Assembly: GCF_003387475.1 (NCBI RefSeq)
Contig: NZ_QUNO01000008.1
Location: forward strand, 372,001-436,000
Length of the DNA stretch: 64,000 nucleotides
Reading direction: 5' to 3'
Origin: Kutzneria buriramensis
GTDB lineage: Bacteria > Actinomycetota > Actinomycetes > Mycobacteriales > Pseudonocardiaceae
Below the pieces are notes generated by a model. The model did not search any database. It saw nothing but the letters and a program-made list of their open reading frames with translations, and was not told the DNA's origin. Position numbers and translations under genes: made by a program. This document shows, piece by piece, positions 25,298-33,503 of this stretch; the first letter of the stretch is position 1, and each line of letters begins with the position of its first letter.

Positions 25298-25735
25298 TCA
25301 CGGACCGATGTGGCAGGTGTCGGCGCCCTGCGGCTTGGCGGTGGCCCGCACGACCACGTCGCCGTCCATCAGGATCGTGCACCGCACCTGGTTGTCGGTG
25401 TTGTTGTGGTGCAGGGTGATCCCGATTTTGTCGAGGCGCAGGCTCGTTACGGTGAACGTCTTCGACCACGGCAGCGCGGTGTTCGCGGCGACGTCGGTCG
25501 ACCGGCCGGTGCTCGGGTCTAGGTAGCTGTAGGTCAGCCGGCCGAGGTCGGGCTTTCCGTCGAGCGCCTCGACCCGGTACTCGAACGTGAACGGGTTGTT
25601 GGACGCCGTGGTGGTCGTGGTGGCGGCCGGCCGCGTCGGAGCGGGGGCCGGGCTGCACGCCGCCAGCGCGCCGACGGCCGCCGCGGCGGAAAGGGACATG
25701 ACGAACCGGTTCGAGGTCCCCCCTTGTTTCGACAC
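25298..25735 (-). CDS. MmpS-like secreted lipoprotein
   Basis: A 145-residue protein with a basic N-terminus, hydrophobic segment and lipobox ending LAAC, so it is probably anchored to the outer face of the membrane. A Thr/Ala/Pro-rich spacer leads to a beta-rich domain resembling mycobacterial MmpS proteins (RVEALDGKPDLGRLTYSY, LPWSKTFTV, VRCTILMDGDVVVRA, ADTCHIGP). MmpS proteins assist MmpL/RND exporters in mycobacteria, but no MmpL gene is in view. GTG 25735 gives the best signal peptide; ATG 25699 would lack basic residues and ATG 25762 adds nothing recognisable. Confidence 0.72.
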   Translation of the reverse strand: MSKQGGTSNRFVMSLSAAAAVGALAACSPAPAPTRPAATTTTTASNNPFTFEYRVEALDGKPDLGRLTYSYLDPSTGRSTDVAANTALPWSKTFTVTSLRLDKIGITLHHNNTDNQVRCTILMDGDVVVRATAKPQGADTCHIGP

Positions 25736-25863
25736 GGGCCATCTTGCCGCAATCGGTGTCAAGCGGTCGAAAGGGATTGATCTCCGGTCCGGAGAGGGGC
25801 AATGGTCCGCCGGCCGAGGATGCCTGTTGCCGGTCGGCGGGGGTGGGCGTAGGGTCCGGGCGA

Positions 25864-25882
25864 CTGGACAGGTCTGGACAGG
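25864..25882 (+). promoter_or_regulatory. Operator candidate: CTGGACAGG direct repeat with a GGTCTGGACA core
   Basis: CTGGACAGG occurs twice with a 10-bp period, ending 17 bases before the permease start. The central GGTCTGGACA resembles the GGTCTAGACC core bound by HutC/DasR-type GntR regulators. A GntR/UTRA gene lies in the operon, so autoregulation through this site is likely. Confidence 0.5.
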
Positions 25883-25899
25883 ATCAGAGGAGTCAGCCG

Positions 25900-27351
25900 A
25901 TGCCCGGTGGAGACTCGGTCGCCCCGCTCCAGGTGGAGGCCAACGGCATCAACGTGATCGGCGACGACGAGCGCAAGGGCACGCCGAGACAGCTGTTCTG
26001 GCCCTGGTTCGGGGCCAACGTGTCGGTGCTGGGCCTGAGCTACGGCTCGTTCACGCTCGGCTTCGGCATCTCGTTCTGGCAGGCGGCGATCGCCGGCCTG
26101 GTCGGCATCGTGTTCTCGTTCCTGCTCTGCGGCTTCGTCGCGGTGGCGGGCAAGCGCGGCTCGGCCCCGACGATGATCCTGAGCCGGGCGGCGTTCGGTG
26201 TGCGCGGCAACTGGGTCGCGACGGCGATCTCCTGGGTGCTGACCGTCGGCTGGGAGACCGTGCTGACGGTGCTGGCCACGCTGGCCACGGCGACGGTGTT
26301 CACGCAGCTGGGCTGGGGCGGCGGCGCGCCCGTGAAGATCATCGCGCTGGTGGTGGTCGCCGTGCTGACCATCGGCGGCGGCGTGATGGGCTTCGACCTG
26401 ATCATGCGCATGCAGACCGTCATCACGATCGTCACGGCGGTGCTGACGGCGGTGTTCATCGCCTTCGTGATCCCGCACATCGACTGGGCCAAGGTCTCGG
26501 CGATCCCGGCCGGCTCGACGGCGAGCGTGATCGGCGCGCTGGTGTTCCTGATGACCGGCTTCGGCCTGGGCTGGGTGAACGCGGCCGCGGACTACTCCCG
26601 CTACCTGCCGCGGAGCACGTCCAGCCGCGCGGTGATCGGCTGGACCACGTTCGGCTCGGCGCTGGCCCCGGTGGTGCTGCTGATCATGGGCCTGCTGCTG
26701 GCCGGCTCGTCGCCGGACCTGAACAAGGCCATCGCCGCCGACCCGATCGGCGCGCTGGCCAGCGTGCTGCCCACCTGGTACCTCGTGCCGTTCGTGATCG
26801 TGGCGGTGCTCGGCCTGGTCGGCGGCGCGGTGCTGAACATCTACTCCTCCGGCCTCGCGCTGCTGGCCGCCGGCCTGAAGGCGCCGCGCTTCGCGGCCGC
26901 CCTGATCGACGGCACGATCATCATCCTCGGCACCATCTACGTGGCCTTCTTCGCGGACGACTTCCTCGGGCCGTTCCAGGGCTTCCTGATCACCCTGGGC
27001 ACACCGATCGCCGCCTGGTGCGGCGTGATGCTGGCGGACATCGCCTCCCGCCGCGGCGGCTACGCCGAGGCCGACCTGTACGACCCGAAGGGCCGCTACG
27101 GCAGCGTCCGCTGGCTGGCGGTCGGCGTCGTGCTGGTGTCCACTGTGGTCGGTTGGGGCCTGGTCACCAACACGTACGCGGACTGGTTGTCCTGGCAGGG
27201 ATATCTCCTCGGCCCGCTGGGCCTCGGCGGCCGCGACGGGTCATGGGCGGCGGCGAACCTGGGCGTGCTGGCGGCGCTGGTGATCGCCTTCGTCGTCACC
27301 TGGGCGTCGCAGCGGTCCCGGGTGCGGGCGCAGGAGCTGGTGACCGTATGA
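25900..27351 (+). CDS. NCS1-family nucleobase/nucleoside permease
   Basis: A 483-residue twelve-helix membrane transporter of the cytosine/purine/uracil/allantoin (NCS1) family (FWPWFGANVSVLGLSYGSF in TM1; GFGLGWVNAAADYSRYLPR and APRFAAALIDGTIIILGT in central and late helices). It heads a five- or six-gene operon containing an isochorismatase-type hydrolase, a GntR regulator, an ADP-ribosylglycohydrolase and a PfkB kinase. In the E. coli yegTUVW cluster the equivalent position is held by the unrelated nucleoside permease YegT, so a nucleoside or N-glycoside is the expected cargo. ATG 25900 follows AGAGGAG. It is only distantly related to the NCS1 gene at 19528. Confidence 0.9.
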   Translation: MPGGDSVAPLQVEANGINVIGDDERKGTPRQLFWPWFGANVSVLGLSYGSFTLGFGISFWQAAIAGLVGIVFSFLLCGFVAVAGKRGSAPTMILSRAAFGVRGNWVATAISWVLTVGWETVLTVLATLATATVFTQLGWGGGAPVKIIALVVVAVLTIGGGVMGFDLIMRMQTVITIVTAVLTAVFIAFVIPHIDWAKVSAIPAGSTASVIGALVFLMTGFGLGWVNAAADYSRYLPRSTSSRAVIGWTTFGSALAPVVLLIMGLLLAGSSPDLNKAIAADPIGALASVLPTWYLVPFVIVAVLGLVGGAVLNIYSSGLALLAAGLKAPRFAAALIDGTIIILGTIYVAFFADDFLGPFQGFLITLGTPIAAWCGVMLADIASRRGGYAEADLYDPKGRYGSVRWLAVGVVLVSTVVGWGLVTNTYADWLSWQGYLLGPLGLGGRDGSWAAANLGVLAALVIAFVVTWASQRSRVRAQELVTV

Positions 27352-27881
27352 GGTCGCACCTGGCCGTGATCGACATGCAGAACGTGTTCGCGGACCCGGC
27401 CAGCCAGTGGTGCACGCCGGGCTTCGCGGACATCGTCGAACCGGTCCAGAAGCTGGTCGCGGCGTTCCGGGACGTCACGTTCACGCGGTTCGTCGCGCCG
27501 GCCAAGCCGGTGGGCGCGTGGCGGCTGTACTACCAGCGCTGGCCGTTCGCGCTGCAACCGCCGCACGCCGAGATCTACCAGCTGGTGGACGGCTTTCACG
27601 GGGCCACAGTGGACGAGATCACCTTCGGCAAGTGGGGACCGGCGCTGGCCCGGCGGGTCGGCGACGCGGATGTGCTGGTGCTGGCCGGTGTGGCGACGGA
27701 CTGCTGCGTGCTGTCGACGGCGTTGGCCGCGGCGGACGCCGGTGTGGTGACGTGGATCGTCGCGGACGCCTGCGCCGGCATGGACGACGAGGCGCACGAA
27801 CGGGCGCTGGCGATCGCCCGCGGCTACTCGCCGCACATCGAGGTCAAGAGCCTGGACGAGGTGTTGTCGTGCTGCGCCTGA
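27348..27881 (+). CDS. Isochorismatase-family cysteine hydrolase
   Basis: A 177-residue cysteine hydrolase. The family triad is visible: Asp9 in AVIDMQNVF, Lys95 in ITFGKWG and a Cys in GVATDCCVLSTALAA (119 or 120). Family members include nicotinamidase, N-carbamoylsarcosine amidase and ureidoacrylate hydrolase; all cleave an amide or related C-N bond. Its start overlaps the permease stop (ATGA), so it should act on the imported compound or on the base released from it. This gene has no counterpart in the four-gene E. coli yegTUVW cluster. Confidence 0.9.
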   Translation: MRSHLAVIDMQNVFADPASQWCTPGFADIVEPVQKLVAAFRDVTFTRFVAPAKPVGAWRLYYQRWPFALQPPHAEIYQLVDGFHGATVDEITFGKWGPALARRVGDADVLVLAGVATDCCVLSTALAAADAGVVTWIVADACAGMDDEAHERALAIARGYSPHIEVKSLDEVLSCCA

Positions 27882-28573
27882 AGTACGAGCAGATCGCCGA
27901 CCAGCTCGCCAAGGACATCCGCCGCGGTCGGCTGCCGCGCGGCGCGCGGCTGCCCGGCGAGCACGTGCTGGCCAACCGGTTCGCCGTCAGCCGCAACACG
28001 ATCCGGCAGGCGCTGGCCGAACTGGGCAGCCGCGGCCTGATCGCCACCCACTCCGGCAAGGGATCCTTCGTCACCTTCGACGGCCGCCCGCTGGACGACC
28101 GGATCGGCTGGACGCGGGCGCTGGCCGAGCAGGGTGTGCACACCGCCGTCGAGGTGATCCGGCTGGAGCTGGTCGGCGATCCCGACCTGGCCGAGCGGTG
28201 CGGCGTCGAGAGCGACGAGTTCGTCGCCGTGGACCGGGTCCGGTCGATCGTCGGCGGCCCGGCGATCTCGTTCGAGTGCACCAGGGTCGCGGCCCGTGGC
28301 CGGCTGCGCGACCTGCCCGGGTCCGGTCTGGACGGTTCGCTGTACGACGTGTTGCGCGCCGAGGGGCTGCTGCCCGAACAGGGGGAGGAGTGGGTCGAGT
28401 TGGGGCAGATCACGGAGGTGGAGGCGGCGGTGCTCTCGCGCGCGCCGGGGGAGCGCTTCCTACGCGCCCGCCGGTTGTGCCGGGATCGCAACGGCATCTT
28501 CGTGGAGCACACGGAGAGCCTGCTCGACCCGGACCGGTTCCGGCTGCACCTGCGCTTCGGTGGCGCGGAGTGA
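27869..28573 (+). CDS. GntR-family regulator with UTRA effector domain (HutC subfamily)
   Basis: A 234-residue transcriptional regulator. An N-terminal winged HTH (KYEQIADQLAKDIRRG, then NRFAVSRNTIRQALAELGS) occupies residues 3-70; a UTRA ligand domain follows (about 85-230; ERFLRARRLCRDRNGIFVEH). GTG 27869 overlaps the hydrolase gene by 13 bases and the C-terminus overlaps the next gene. It is the counterpart of YegW in the E. coli nucleoside cluster. It probably binds the CTGGACAGG repeat upstream of the operon and senses the imported nucleoside or phosphorylated sugar; the ligand is inferred. Confidence 0.92.
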   Translation: MLRLKYEQIADQLAKDIRRGRLPRGARLPGEHVLANRFAVSRNTIRQALAELGSRGLIATHSGKGSFVTFDGRPLDDRIGWTRALAEQGVHTAVEVIRLELVGDPDLAERCGVESDEFVAVDRVRSIVGGPAISFECTRVAARGRLRDLPGSGLDGSLYDVLRAEGLLPEQGEEWVELGQITEVEAAVLSRAPGERFLRARRLCRDRNGIFVEHTESLLDPDRFRLHLRFGGAE

Positions 28574-29553
28574 GCCGCGCGCTGGCCGCGTTCACCGGAC
28601 TGGCCATCGGCGACGCGCTCGGCATGCCGACCCAGTCGATGCCCCGGGAGGCCATCCAGTCCCGGTACGGGGTGCTCACCGGCTTCGAACCCGGCCCGGA
28701 CGACCAGCCGATCGCGCCGGGCATGGCCGCCGGCTCGATCACCGACGACACCGAGCAGGCGGTGCTGGTGGCCGGGCTGCTGATCGCCGGTGACGGCCAC
28801 GTCGACCCGCGCCGGCTCGCCGCGGATCTCCTCGCGTGGGAAGAGGACATGCGCCGGCGGGGCTCGCTGGACCTGCTCGGACCGTCGACGAAGGCCGCGG
28901 TGAGCGCGGTCGCGGCGGGCGAGAGCCTGGAACGCGCCGGCCGCTTCGGCACGACCAACGGGGCCGCGATGCGAATCACCCCTGTCGGCATCGCGTACGA
29001 CGCCGACGACCTACCGTCCCTTGTGGACGCCGTGGTCGAGGCGAGTTGGGTCACGCACAACACCGGCGTCGCGCTGGCCGGCGCCGCGGCGGTCGCGGCG
29101 GCGGTGAGCGCCGGCATCGCCGGCGCGGATGTCCGCGAGGCGACGAAGGTCGCGGCCGAGGCCGCGAGATTGGCTTCCGGCAGGGGAAACTGGGTTGCCG
29201 CCGGCGATGTCGGCACGCGGCTGGCCTGGGCCAGTGAGCTCGTGGAGGGGTTGCCGCCGGGCGAGGCCGCCGAGACGATCTACCGGCTGGTCGGCACGAG
29301 CGTGGCCACCCAGGAGTCCGTGCCGGCGGCTTTTGCCGTGCTGGCGGTGCATCCCGACGATCCGTGGCGGGCCGGCCTGCTTGCCGCGTCGCTCGGCGGC
29401 GACTGCGACACGATCGCGGCGATGGCCGGCGCGATCGCCGGCGCGTGCCACGGCGACGACGCGTTCCCCGACGAGGCGGTGCGCACGATCCACGCGGTCA
29501 ACGACCTCCCGTTGGCCGGTCTGACCGCGGAACTGCTGGCGCTGCGCGGATGA
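28570..29553 (+). CDS. ADP-ribosylglycohydrolase-family protein (YegU-like)
   Basis: A 327-residue all-helical hydrolase of the ARH/DraG fold. Metal-binding and ribose-binding motifs are present: GLAIGDALGMPTQ near residue 10, ITDDTEQA near 57-64 and LGGDCDTIAAMAGAIAGA near 276-293. The family splits N- or O-glycosidic bonds to ADP-ribose. In an operon with a nucleobase permease and a sugar kinase it more likely hydrolyses a nucleoside-like N-glycoside. The GTG start overlaps the GntR stop (GTGA). Confidence 0.92.
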   Translation: MSRALAAFTGLAIGDALGMPTQSMPREAIQSRYGVLTGFEPGPDDQPIAPGMAAGSITDDTEQAVLVAGLLIAGDGHVDPRRLAADLLAWEEDMRRRGSLDLLGPSTKAAVSAVAAGESLERAGRFGTTNGAAMRITPVGIAYDADDLPSLVDAVVEASWVTHNTGVALAGAAAVAAAVSAGIAGADVREATKVAAEAARLASGRGNWVAAGDVGTRLAWASELVEGLPPGEAAETIYRLVGTSVATQESVPAAFAVLAVHPDDPWRAGLLAASLGGDCDTIAAMAGAIAGACHGDDAFPDEAVRTIHAVNDLPLAGLTAELLALRG

Positions 29554-30473
29554 GCCGCCTGGTGCACGTCGGGCAGGTGATCGTCGACATCGTGATGTAC
29601 GTGCCGCACCTGCCCGAACGCGGCGGCGACGTGGTCGCGGCCGACGGCGGCACCGAGGTCGGCGGCGGCTTCAACGTGCTCGTGGCGGCCGCACGGCAGG
29701 GCCTGACCGCCGCGTACGGCGGCATGCACGGCGTCGGGGCGTTCGGCGACCTGGCCCGCAAACGTTTGGCGCAGGAGCGGATCGATGTCCTGCAGCCGAA
29801 GATGTCCACTATGGACACCGGCGTGACCGTGGCGCTGGTGGACGCCGACGGCGAGCGAACGTTTGCGACCACCTTCGGTGCCGAGGGGCAGCTGCGCGTC
29901 AACGACCTGGCGCGGATTCGGCTGTTCCCGGACGACATCGTCTACGTCTCGGGCTACGGGCTCGCGCTGCCGGTGAACGGCCCGGCTGTGTGCTCGTGGC
30001 TGTCCACAGTGGATCCCGGAATCGCCGTCGTGCTGGATCCGGGGCCGCTTGCCGCGGAGATCCCGGAGAGCGTGCTGAAACCGGTGCTCGACCGGGCCGA
30101 CTGGATCAGCTGCAACGAGCGCGAGGCCCGACTGCTGACCGGCGAGGACGATCCGGCCACGGCAGCCAGCGCCATGAGGCGGCGCAACGCGATCGTGCGC
30201 ATCGGCGCGGGCGGCTGCGTGCTGGCCACCACCGACGGCGTGACGACGGTGCCGGGCTTTCCGGCACAGGCGGTGGACACCAACGGGGCCGGCGACGCGC
30301 ACACCGGGGTGTTCATCGCCGGTCTGGCGGCGGGGCTGCCGGCGACAGAGGCGGCGAAACGGGCGAACGCGGCGGCAGCGATCGCCGTCACCCGACGGGG
30401 ACCGGCTTCCGCGCCTACGATCGAGGAGGTGCAGAAGCTGCTGAGCGAGGAGACTGGGGATGTCGCTAGCTGA
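29550..30473 (+). CDS. PfkB-family carbohydrate kinase (YegV-like)
   Basis: A 307-residue ribokinase-fold kinase. The substrate glycine motif is GGGFNVLVAAARQG near residue 38 and the anion-hole/catalytic motif is DTNGAGDAHTGVF near 246-258. It should phosphorylate the sugar, or sugar part of a nucleoside, with ATP. It overlaps the glycohydrolase gene by ATGA and the downstream CoA-transferase gene by 14 bases. It corresponds to YegV in the E. coli nucleoside cluster. Confidence 0.92.
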   Translation: MSRLVHVGQVIVDIVMYVPHLPERGGDVVAADGGTEVGGGFNVLVAAARQGLTAAYGGMHGVGAFGDLARKRLAQERIDVLQPKMSTMDTGVTVALVDADGERTFATTFGAEGQLRVNDLARIRLFPDDIVYVSGYGLALPVNGPAVCSWLSTVDPGIAVVLDPGPLAAEIPESVLKPVLDRADWISCNEREARLLTGEDDPATAASAMRRRNAIVRIGAGGCVLATTDGVTTVPGFPAQAVDTNGAGDAHTGVFIAGLAAGLPATEAAKRANAAAAIAVTRRGPASAPTIEEVQKLLSEETGDVAS

Positions 30474-31956
30474 CAAGGTTCTGGCTGACAAGGTTGCTGG
30501 GGCGGTCGCGAATCCGCTGACCACCGACGAGTTCGACCCGCACGCCGAACTCGCCGATGTGCTGGCCGGCATCGGCATGAGCCCGGAGGACACCGGCGGC
30601 GAGATCACCTTCGTCGGCGCGGACCCGGTCGTGCCGAGCACCCTGCGCCTCGGCGGCGCGGCCGCGATCGCGCTGGTCGCCAAGTCGGCCGCGATGGCCA
30701 AGCTGTGGCGGCTGCGCGGCGGCGACGGCCAGGACATCTCCGTCGACCTGCGGGTCACCCCGCACCGGCTCTGCCCGTTCTACGACCGCAAGTGGGAGAG
30801 GCTCAACGGCCACGTGCCGGTCACGGCGGCCAATCCCACCAACGCCTTCGGGTTCGGCTTCTACCGCACCGCCGACGACCGCTGGGTGATGCCGCTCAAC
30901 CCGTACCCGAAGATCAAGGTCGCCGCGCAGAAGCTGCTGGACGTGCCGGACGATGCCGAGCGGGTGGCGCAGGCGGTGTCCAAATGGGACGCACGCGAGC
31001 TGGAGGCGGCGGCCATCGAGGCCGGCGTCGTGCTGCCGATGCTGCGCTCCACCAACGAGTTCCTCGCCGAGGACACGGGCATCACCGACCTGCCGCTGAT
31101 CGAGATCACCCGGATCGGCGACTCCGAGCCCGAACCGCTCGGCAACGGCGAGCTGCAGCAGATCGATCAGCCGTTGGCGGGGATCCGCGCGCTCGGCATG
31201 GGGCACGTGATCGCCGGCGCCGGGGCCGGCCGTGCGCTCGCGCTGCACGGGGCCGACGTGCTGAACCTGTGGCGGGTCAACGAGTTGGAGCACGACGTCA
31301 CCTACATCACCGCGAACGTCGGCACGCGGTCGGCGACGATCGACCCCTACCAGGACCAGGCGCTGGTCGCGGGCCTCCTTCAAGACGCCGATGTGTTCTA
31401 CGCCAACCGAAGGCCCGGCTACCTGGAGCAGATCGGCGTCTCCGCCGAGCAGGCGGCGCAGGCGCGGCCGGGCATCGTGCACGTGACGGCGTCCCTGAAC
31501 GGGGAACGCGGCCCGTGGGCGGGCCGGGTCGGCTTCGACCAGACCGCCGGCAGCCTCGTCGGCATGATGAACCTGGAGGGCGACGGCACGAAGCCCGCGC
31601 TGCCGCCGATCCTCGTCGTCAACGACTACATCGTGTCCTGGCTCATGGCCGCCGGCGCGGCCGAGGCCCTGGCCCGGCGGGCCGTGCAAGGCGGCAGCTA
31701 CCGAGTGCACGTGTCGCTGACGAGGGCGGCACTGTGGATCCTCAGCATGGGCGTGTTCGACAAGTCCTACGCGGCGGAAACGGCGGGAAGCGCCGAGCGG
31801 CACCGGTATCTGGACCCGGAAACGTTCACTGTGGACACTCCGCTGGGCGAGTACCAGGGCGTGACCGAGCAGGTGCGGATGTCGCGGACGCCGGGCCGGT
31901 ACGCGGTGCCGCTGGTGCCGCGCGGCTCGTCGAAGCCGGTCTGGCTGAACAAATAG
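30460..31956 (+). CDS. CaiB/BaiF-type (family III) CoA-transferase
   Basis: A 498-residue protein of the family III CoA-transferase fold, in two halves (GADVLNLWRVNELEHD; QTAGSLVGMMNLEGDGTKP; NDYIVSWLMAAGAAEALARR). It would transfer CoA between carboxylic acids or act as a racemase. Similar stand-alone actinobacterial members are poorly characterised, and I could not confirm the catalytic Asp. ATG 30460 lies within the end of the kinase gene (14-base overlap), so it belongs to the same transcript, though a metabolic link to nucleoside use is not obvious. Confidence 0.82.
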   Translation: MSLADKVLADKVAGAVANPLTTDEFDPHAELADVLAGIGMSPEDTGGEITFVGADPVVPSTLRLGGAAAIALVAKSAAMAKLWRLRGGDGQDISVDLRVTPHRLCPFYDRKWERLNGHVPVTAANPTNAFGFGFYRTADDRWVMPLNPYPKIKVAAQKLLDVPDDAERVAQAVSKWDARELEAAAIEAGVVLPMLRSTNEFLAEDTGITDLPLIEITRIGDSEPEPLGNGELQQIDQPLAGIRALGMGHVIAGAGAGRALALHGADVLNLWRVNELEHDVTYITANVGTRSATIDPYQDQALVAGLLQDADVFYANRRPGYLEQIGVSAEQAAQARPGIVHVTASLNGERGPWAGRVGFDQTAGSLVGMMNLEGDGTKPALPPILVVNDYIVSWLMAAGAAEALARRAVQGGSYRVHVSLTRAALWILSMGVFDKSYAAETAGSAERHRYLDPETFTVDTPLGEYQGVTEQVRMSRTPGRYAVPLVPRGSSKPVWLNK

Positions 31957-31982
31957 GTTGCCGGGGGCCTTAGCCTCGGGAT

Positions 31983-32681
31983 GTGCCGGATGCTGCCGAG
32001 CTGTACAACGCGATGAACCCGTGGACCGGGCGGTCGGACGACCGGTTCTACCTGGACCTGGTGCTGGCCGCGGACTCCGTGCTGGACGTGGGATGCGGGA
32101 CGGGGACCCTGCTGTCGCAGGCGCGGGCCAAGGGCCATCGCGGGCGGCTGGTCGGCGTCGACCCGGACCCGGACATGCTGGCGCAGGCCAAGGTCCACGA
32201 CGGGATCGAGTGGCTGCCGGGGGACATGTCCACGGTCTCGGAAACGGGCTTCGAGCTCGCGGTGATGACCGGCCACGCGTTCCAGTGCCTGCTCACCGAC
32301 GAGGACGTGCTGGCCACCCTGCGCGGGGTGCGCAGGGCCGCCGGCCGGTTCGTGTTCGAGACGCGAAACGCCCTGGTCAGGGAGTGGGAGCGGTGGCCGG
32401 ACATGAGCTACGAATTCGAGTACGAGGGCCAGACCGCCAAGGTCTTCTACGAGGTGCGGCCGATCGTCGGCGACGTCGTCGACGTGGTGGAGAACATCGT
32501 CGCCGACGACTGGCGGCGCGCCGACGCCGGTCAGCTGCGGTTTCTCGCCACCGAACGCCTGGACGAGCTGATCGCCGAGGCGGGGCTGGAGATCGAGGCC
32601 CGGTACGGCGGCTGGCAGCGCCAGCCCTTCGCGCCGGACAGCCCCGAACTGATCTCGGTGCTCCGCCCCGTCACGATGTGA
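31983..32681 (+). CDS. SAM-dependent methyltransferase (class I)
   Basis: A 232-residue Rossmann-fold methyltransferase. Motif I is VLDVGCGTGTLL, the acidic residue after strand 2 is in VGVDPDPDMLAQA, and a later motif is GFELAVMTGHAFQCL. Substrate cannot be predicted. The GTG at 31983 is in frame with the domain; ATG 31981 is in another frame. It starts 26 bases after the CoA-transferase and may be the last gene of that transcript; a strong hairpin follows. Confidence 0.88.
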   Translation: MPDAAELYNAMNPWTGRSDDRFYLDLVLAADSVLDVGCGTGTLLSQARAKGHRGRLVGVDPDPDMLAQAKVHDGIEWLPGDMSTVSETGFELAVMTGHAFQCLLTDEDVLATLRGVRRAAGRFVFETRNALVREWERWPDMSYEFEYEGQTAKVFYEVRPIVGDVVDVVENIVADDWRRADAGQLRFLATERLDELIAEAGLEIEARYGGWQRQPFAPDSPELISVLRPVTM

Positions 32682-32735
32682 CTTCCGAACTCATGTGGCG
32701 GCCGGGACGCGGCGTTCGCCCGCCTGCTGGGGGAC

Positions 32736-32788
32736 ACGGTCCGCGTCGGGTCGGGGCGCTGCTATGCCCCCGACCCGACGCGGACCGT
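32736..32788. terminator. Perfect 21-bp-stem bidirectional terminator
   Basis: ACGGTCCGCGTCGGGTCGGGG (arm 32736-32756) pairs exactly with 32768-32788 across an 11-nt loop. It sits between the convergent methyltransferase (+) and lysozyme-like (-) genes. Confidence 0.88.
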
Positions 32789-32804
32789 CACCTGGTCGCT
32801 GTGA

Positions 32805-33323
32805 TCAGCCGCCGACCTGGCTGGCGGCCGTGCGCGCCCGGGACATGTACTGCTGGTACGCCCCGTTGATGTAGGTCGTCCACGGCGACCAGTCGCTGCC
32901 GTTGGACGAGATCCGGGCCGCCGCCTGGGCGCAGGTGGCCGGGTTGAACGCCTGGGCGTCGGAGACCTCGCCGTGCCAGCGGGAGTTGATCTGCCACACG
33001 CCGCGGTCGTGGCTGCAATCGGTGTTGATCAGCACCGCCTTGGTCCAGCCCTGGCTCTCCGCCAGCGCCACGGCGATCGAGATGACCAGGCCGTTGCCGT
33101 GCAGGCCGGCGTTGCGCGCGTACTGCGCGATCTGCTTGTCGGACAGGTGGGTGCCGGCCAGGGTGCTCTTCTGCGTGCAGGTCGCGGACGGCCCGCTGAA
33201 GCCGATTGGTGGGGCGGTGAGCGGCTCGGTGCCGGCGGAGGCGAGCGGGGCGGCCACCAGCACGCCGGCCAGCACGAGTCCGGAGATGCCGGCCGCGCGG
33301 CCGAGCTTCGAGAGGTTCGCCAT
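32805..33323 (-). CDS. Secreted lysozyme/transglycosylase-like protein
   Basis: A 172-residue exported protein. Signal peptide: ANLSKLGRAAGISGLVLAG followed by an Ala-rich cleavage site (PLASAG). The mature domain has a lysozyme-like pattern with a candidate catalytic Glu89 in ISIAVALAESQGW, then DRGVWQINSRWH and FNPATCAQAAARI. It probably cuts peptidoglycan or a related glycan outside the cell. ATG 33323 follows GAGGA; in-frame codons up to 33380 are not secretory. A DasR-like box lies 105 bases upstream, hinting at control by N-acetylglucosamine. Confidence 0.82.
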   Translation of the reverse strand: MANLSKLGRAAGISGLVLAGVLVAAPLASAGTEPLTAPPIGFSGPSATCTQKSTLAGTHLSDKQIAQYARNAGLHGNGLVISIAVALAESQGWTKAVLINTDCSHDRGVWQINSRWHGEVSDAQAFNPATCAQAAARISSNGSDWSPWTTYINGAYQQYMSRARTAASQVGG

Positions 33324-33427
33324 TGATTCCTCACAGTCATCGCAGGGGTAATGACGTGATTCGTGGCGGCGCCCGACCATGGTGACAGCTGATGATCGTC
33401 TCGCGAAGCGTTCACCCTTGACAGATT

Positions 33428-33439
33428 TGGTCTAGACCA
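33428..33439. promoter_or_regulatory. DasR-responsive element (TGGTCTAGACCA), exact palindromic core
   Basis: A perfect 12-bp palindrome matching the core of the dre consensus A(C/G)TGGTCTAGACCA(G/C)T known from DasR, the GntR regulator of N-acetylglucosamine and chitin use. It lies in the leader of the secreted lysozyme-like gene (-) and behind the peptidase gene. Confidence 0.75.
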
Positions 33440-33454
33440 GCGAGGGTGGCGCGG

Positions 33455-33490
33455 AAAAACGCCGCCCCCACTCGAAAGTCGGGGCGGCGT
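33455..33490 (-). terminator. Intrinsic terminator of the peptidase gene
   Basis: ACGCCGCCCC (33459-33468) pairs with GGGGCGGCGT (33481-33490); read on the minus strand the stem is followed by a run of T (five A on the plus strand, 33455-33459). It lies just after the peptidase stop at 33504. Confidence 0.85.
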
Positions 33491-33503
33491 CCGTAACTCC
33501 GGC

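Noticed and set aside
25514-25524. GGTCTAG within the MmpS-like gene
   Set aside because: Single half-site inside coding sequence; likely chance.
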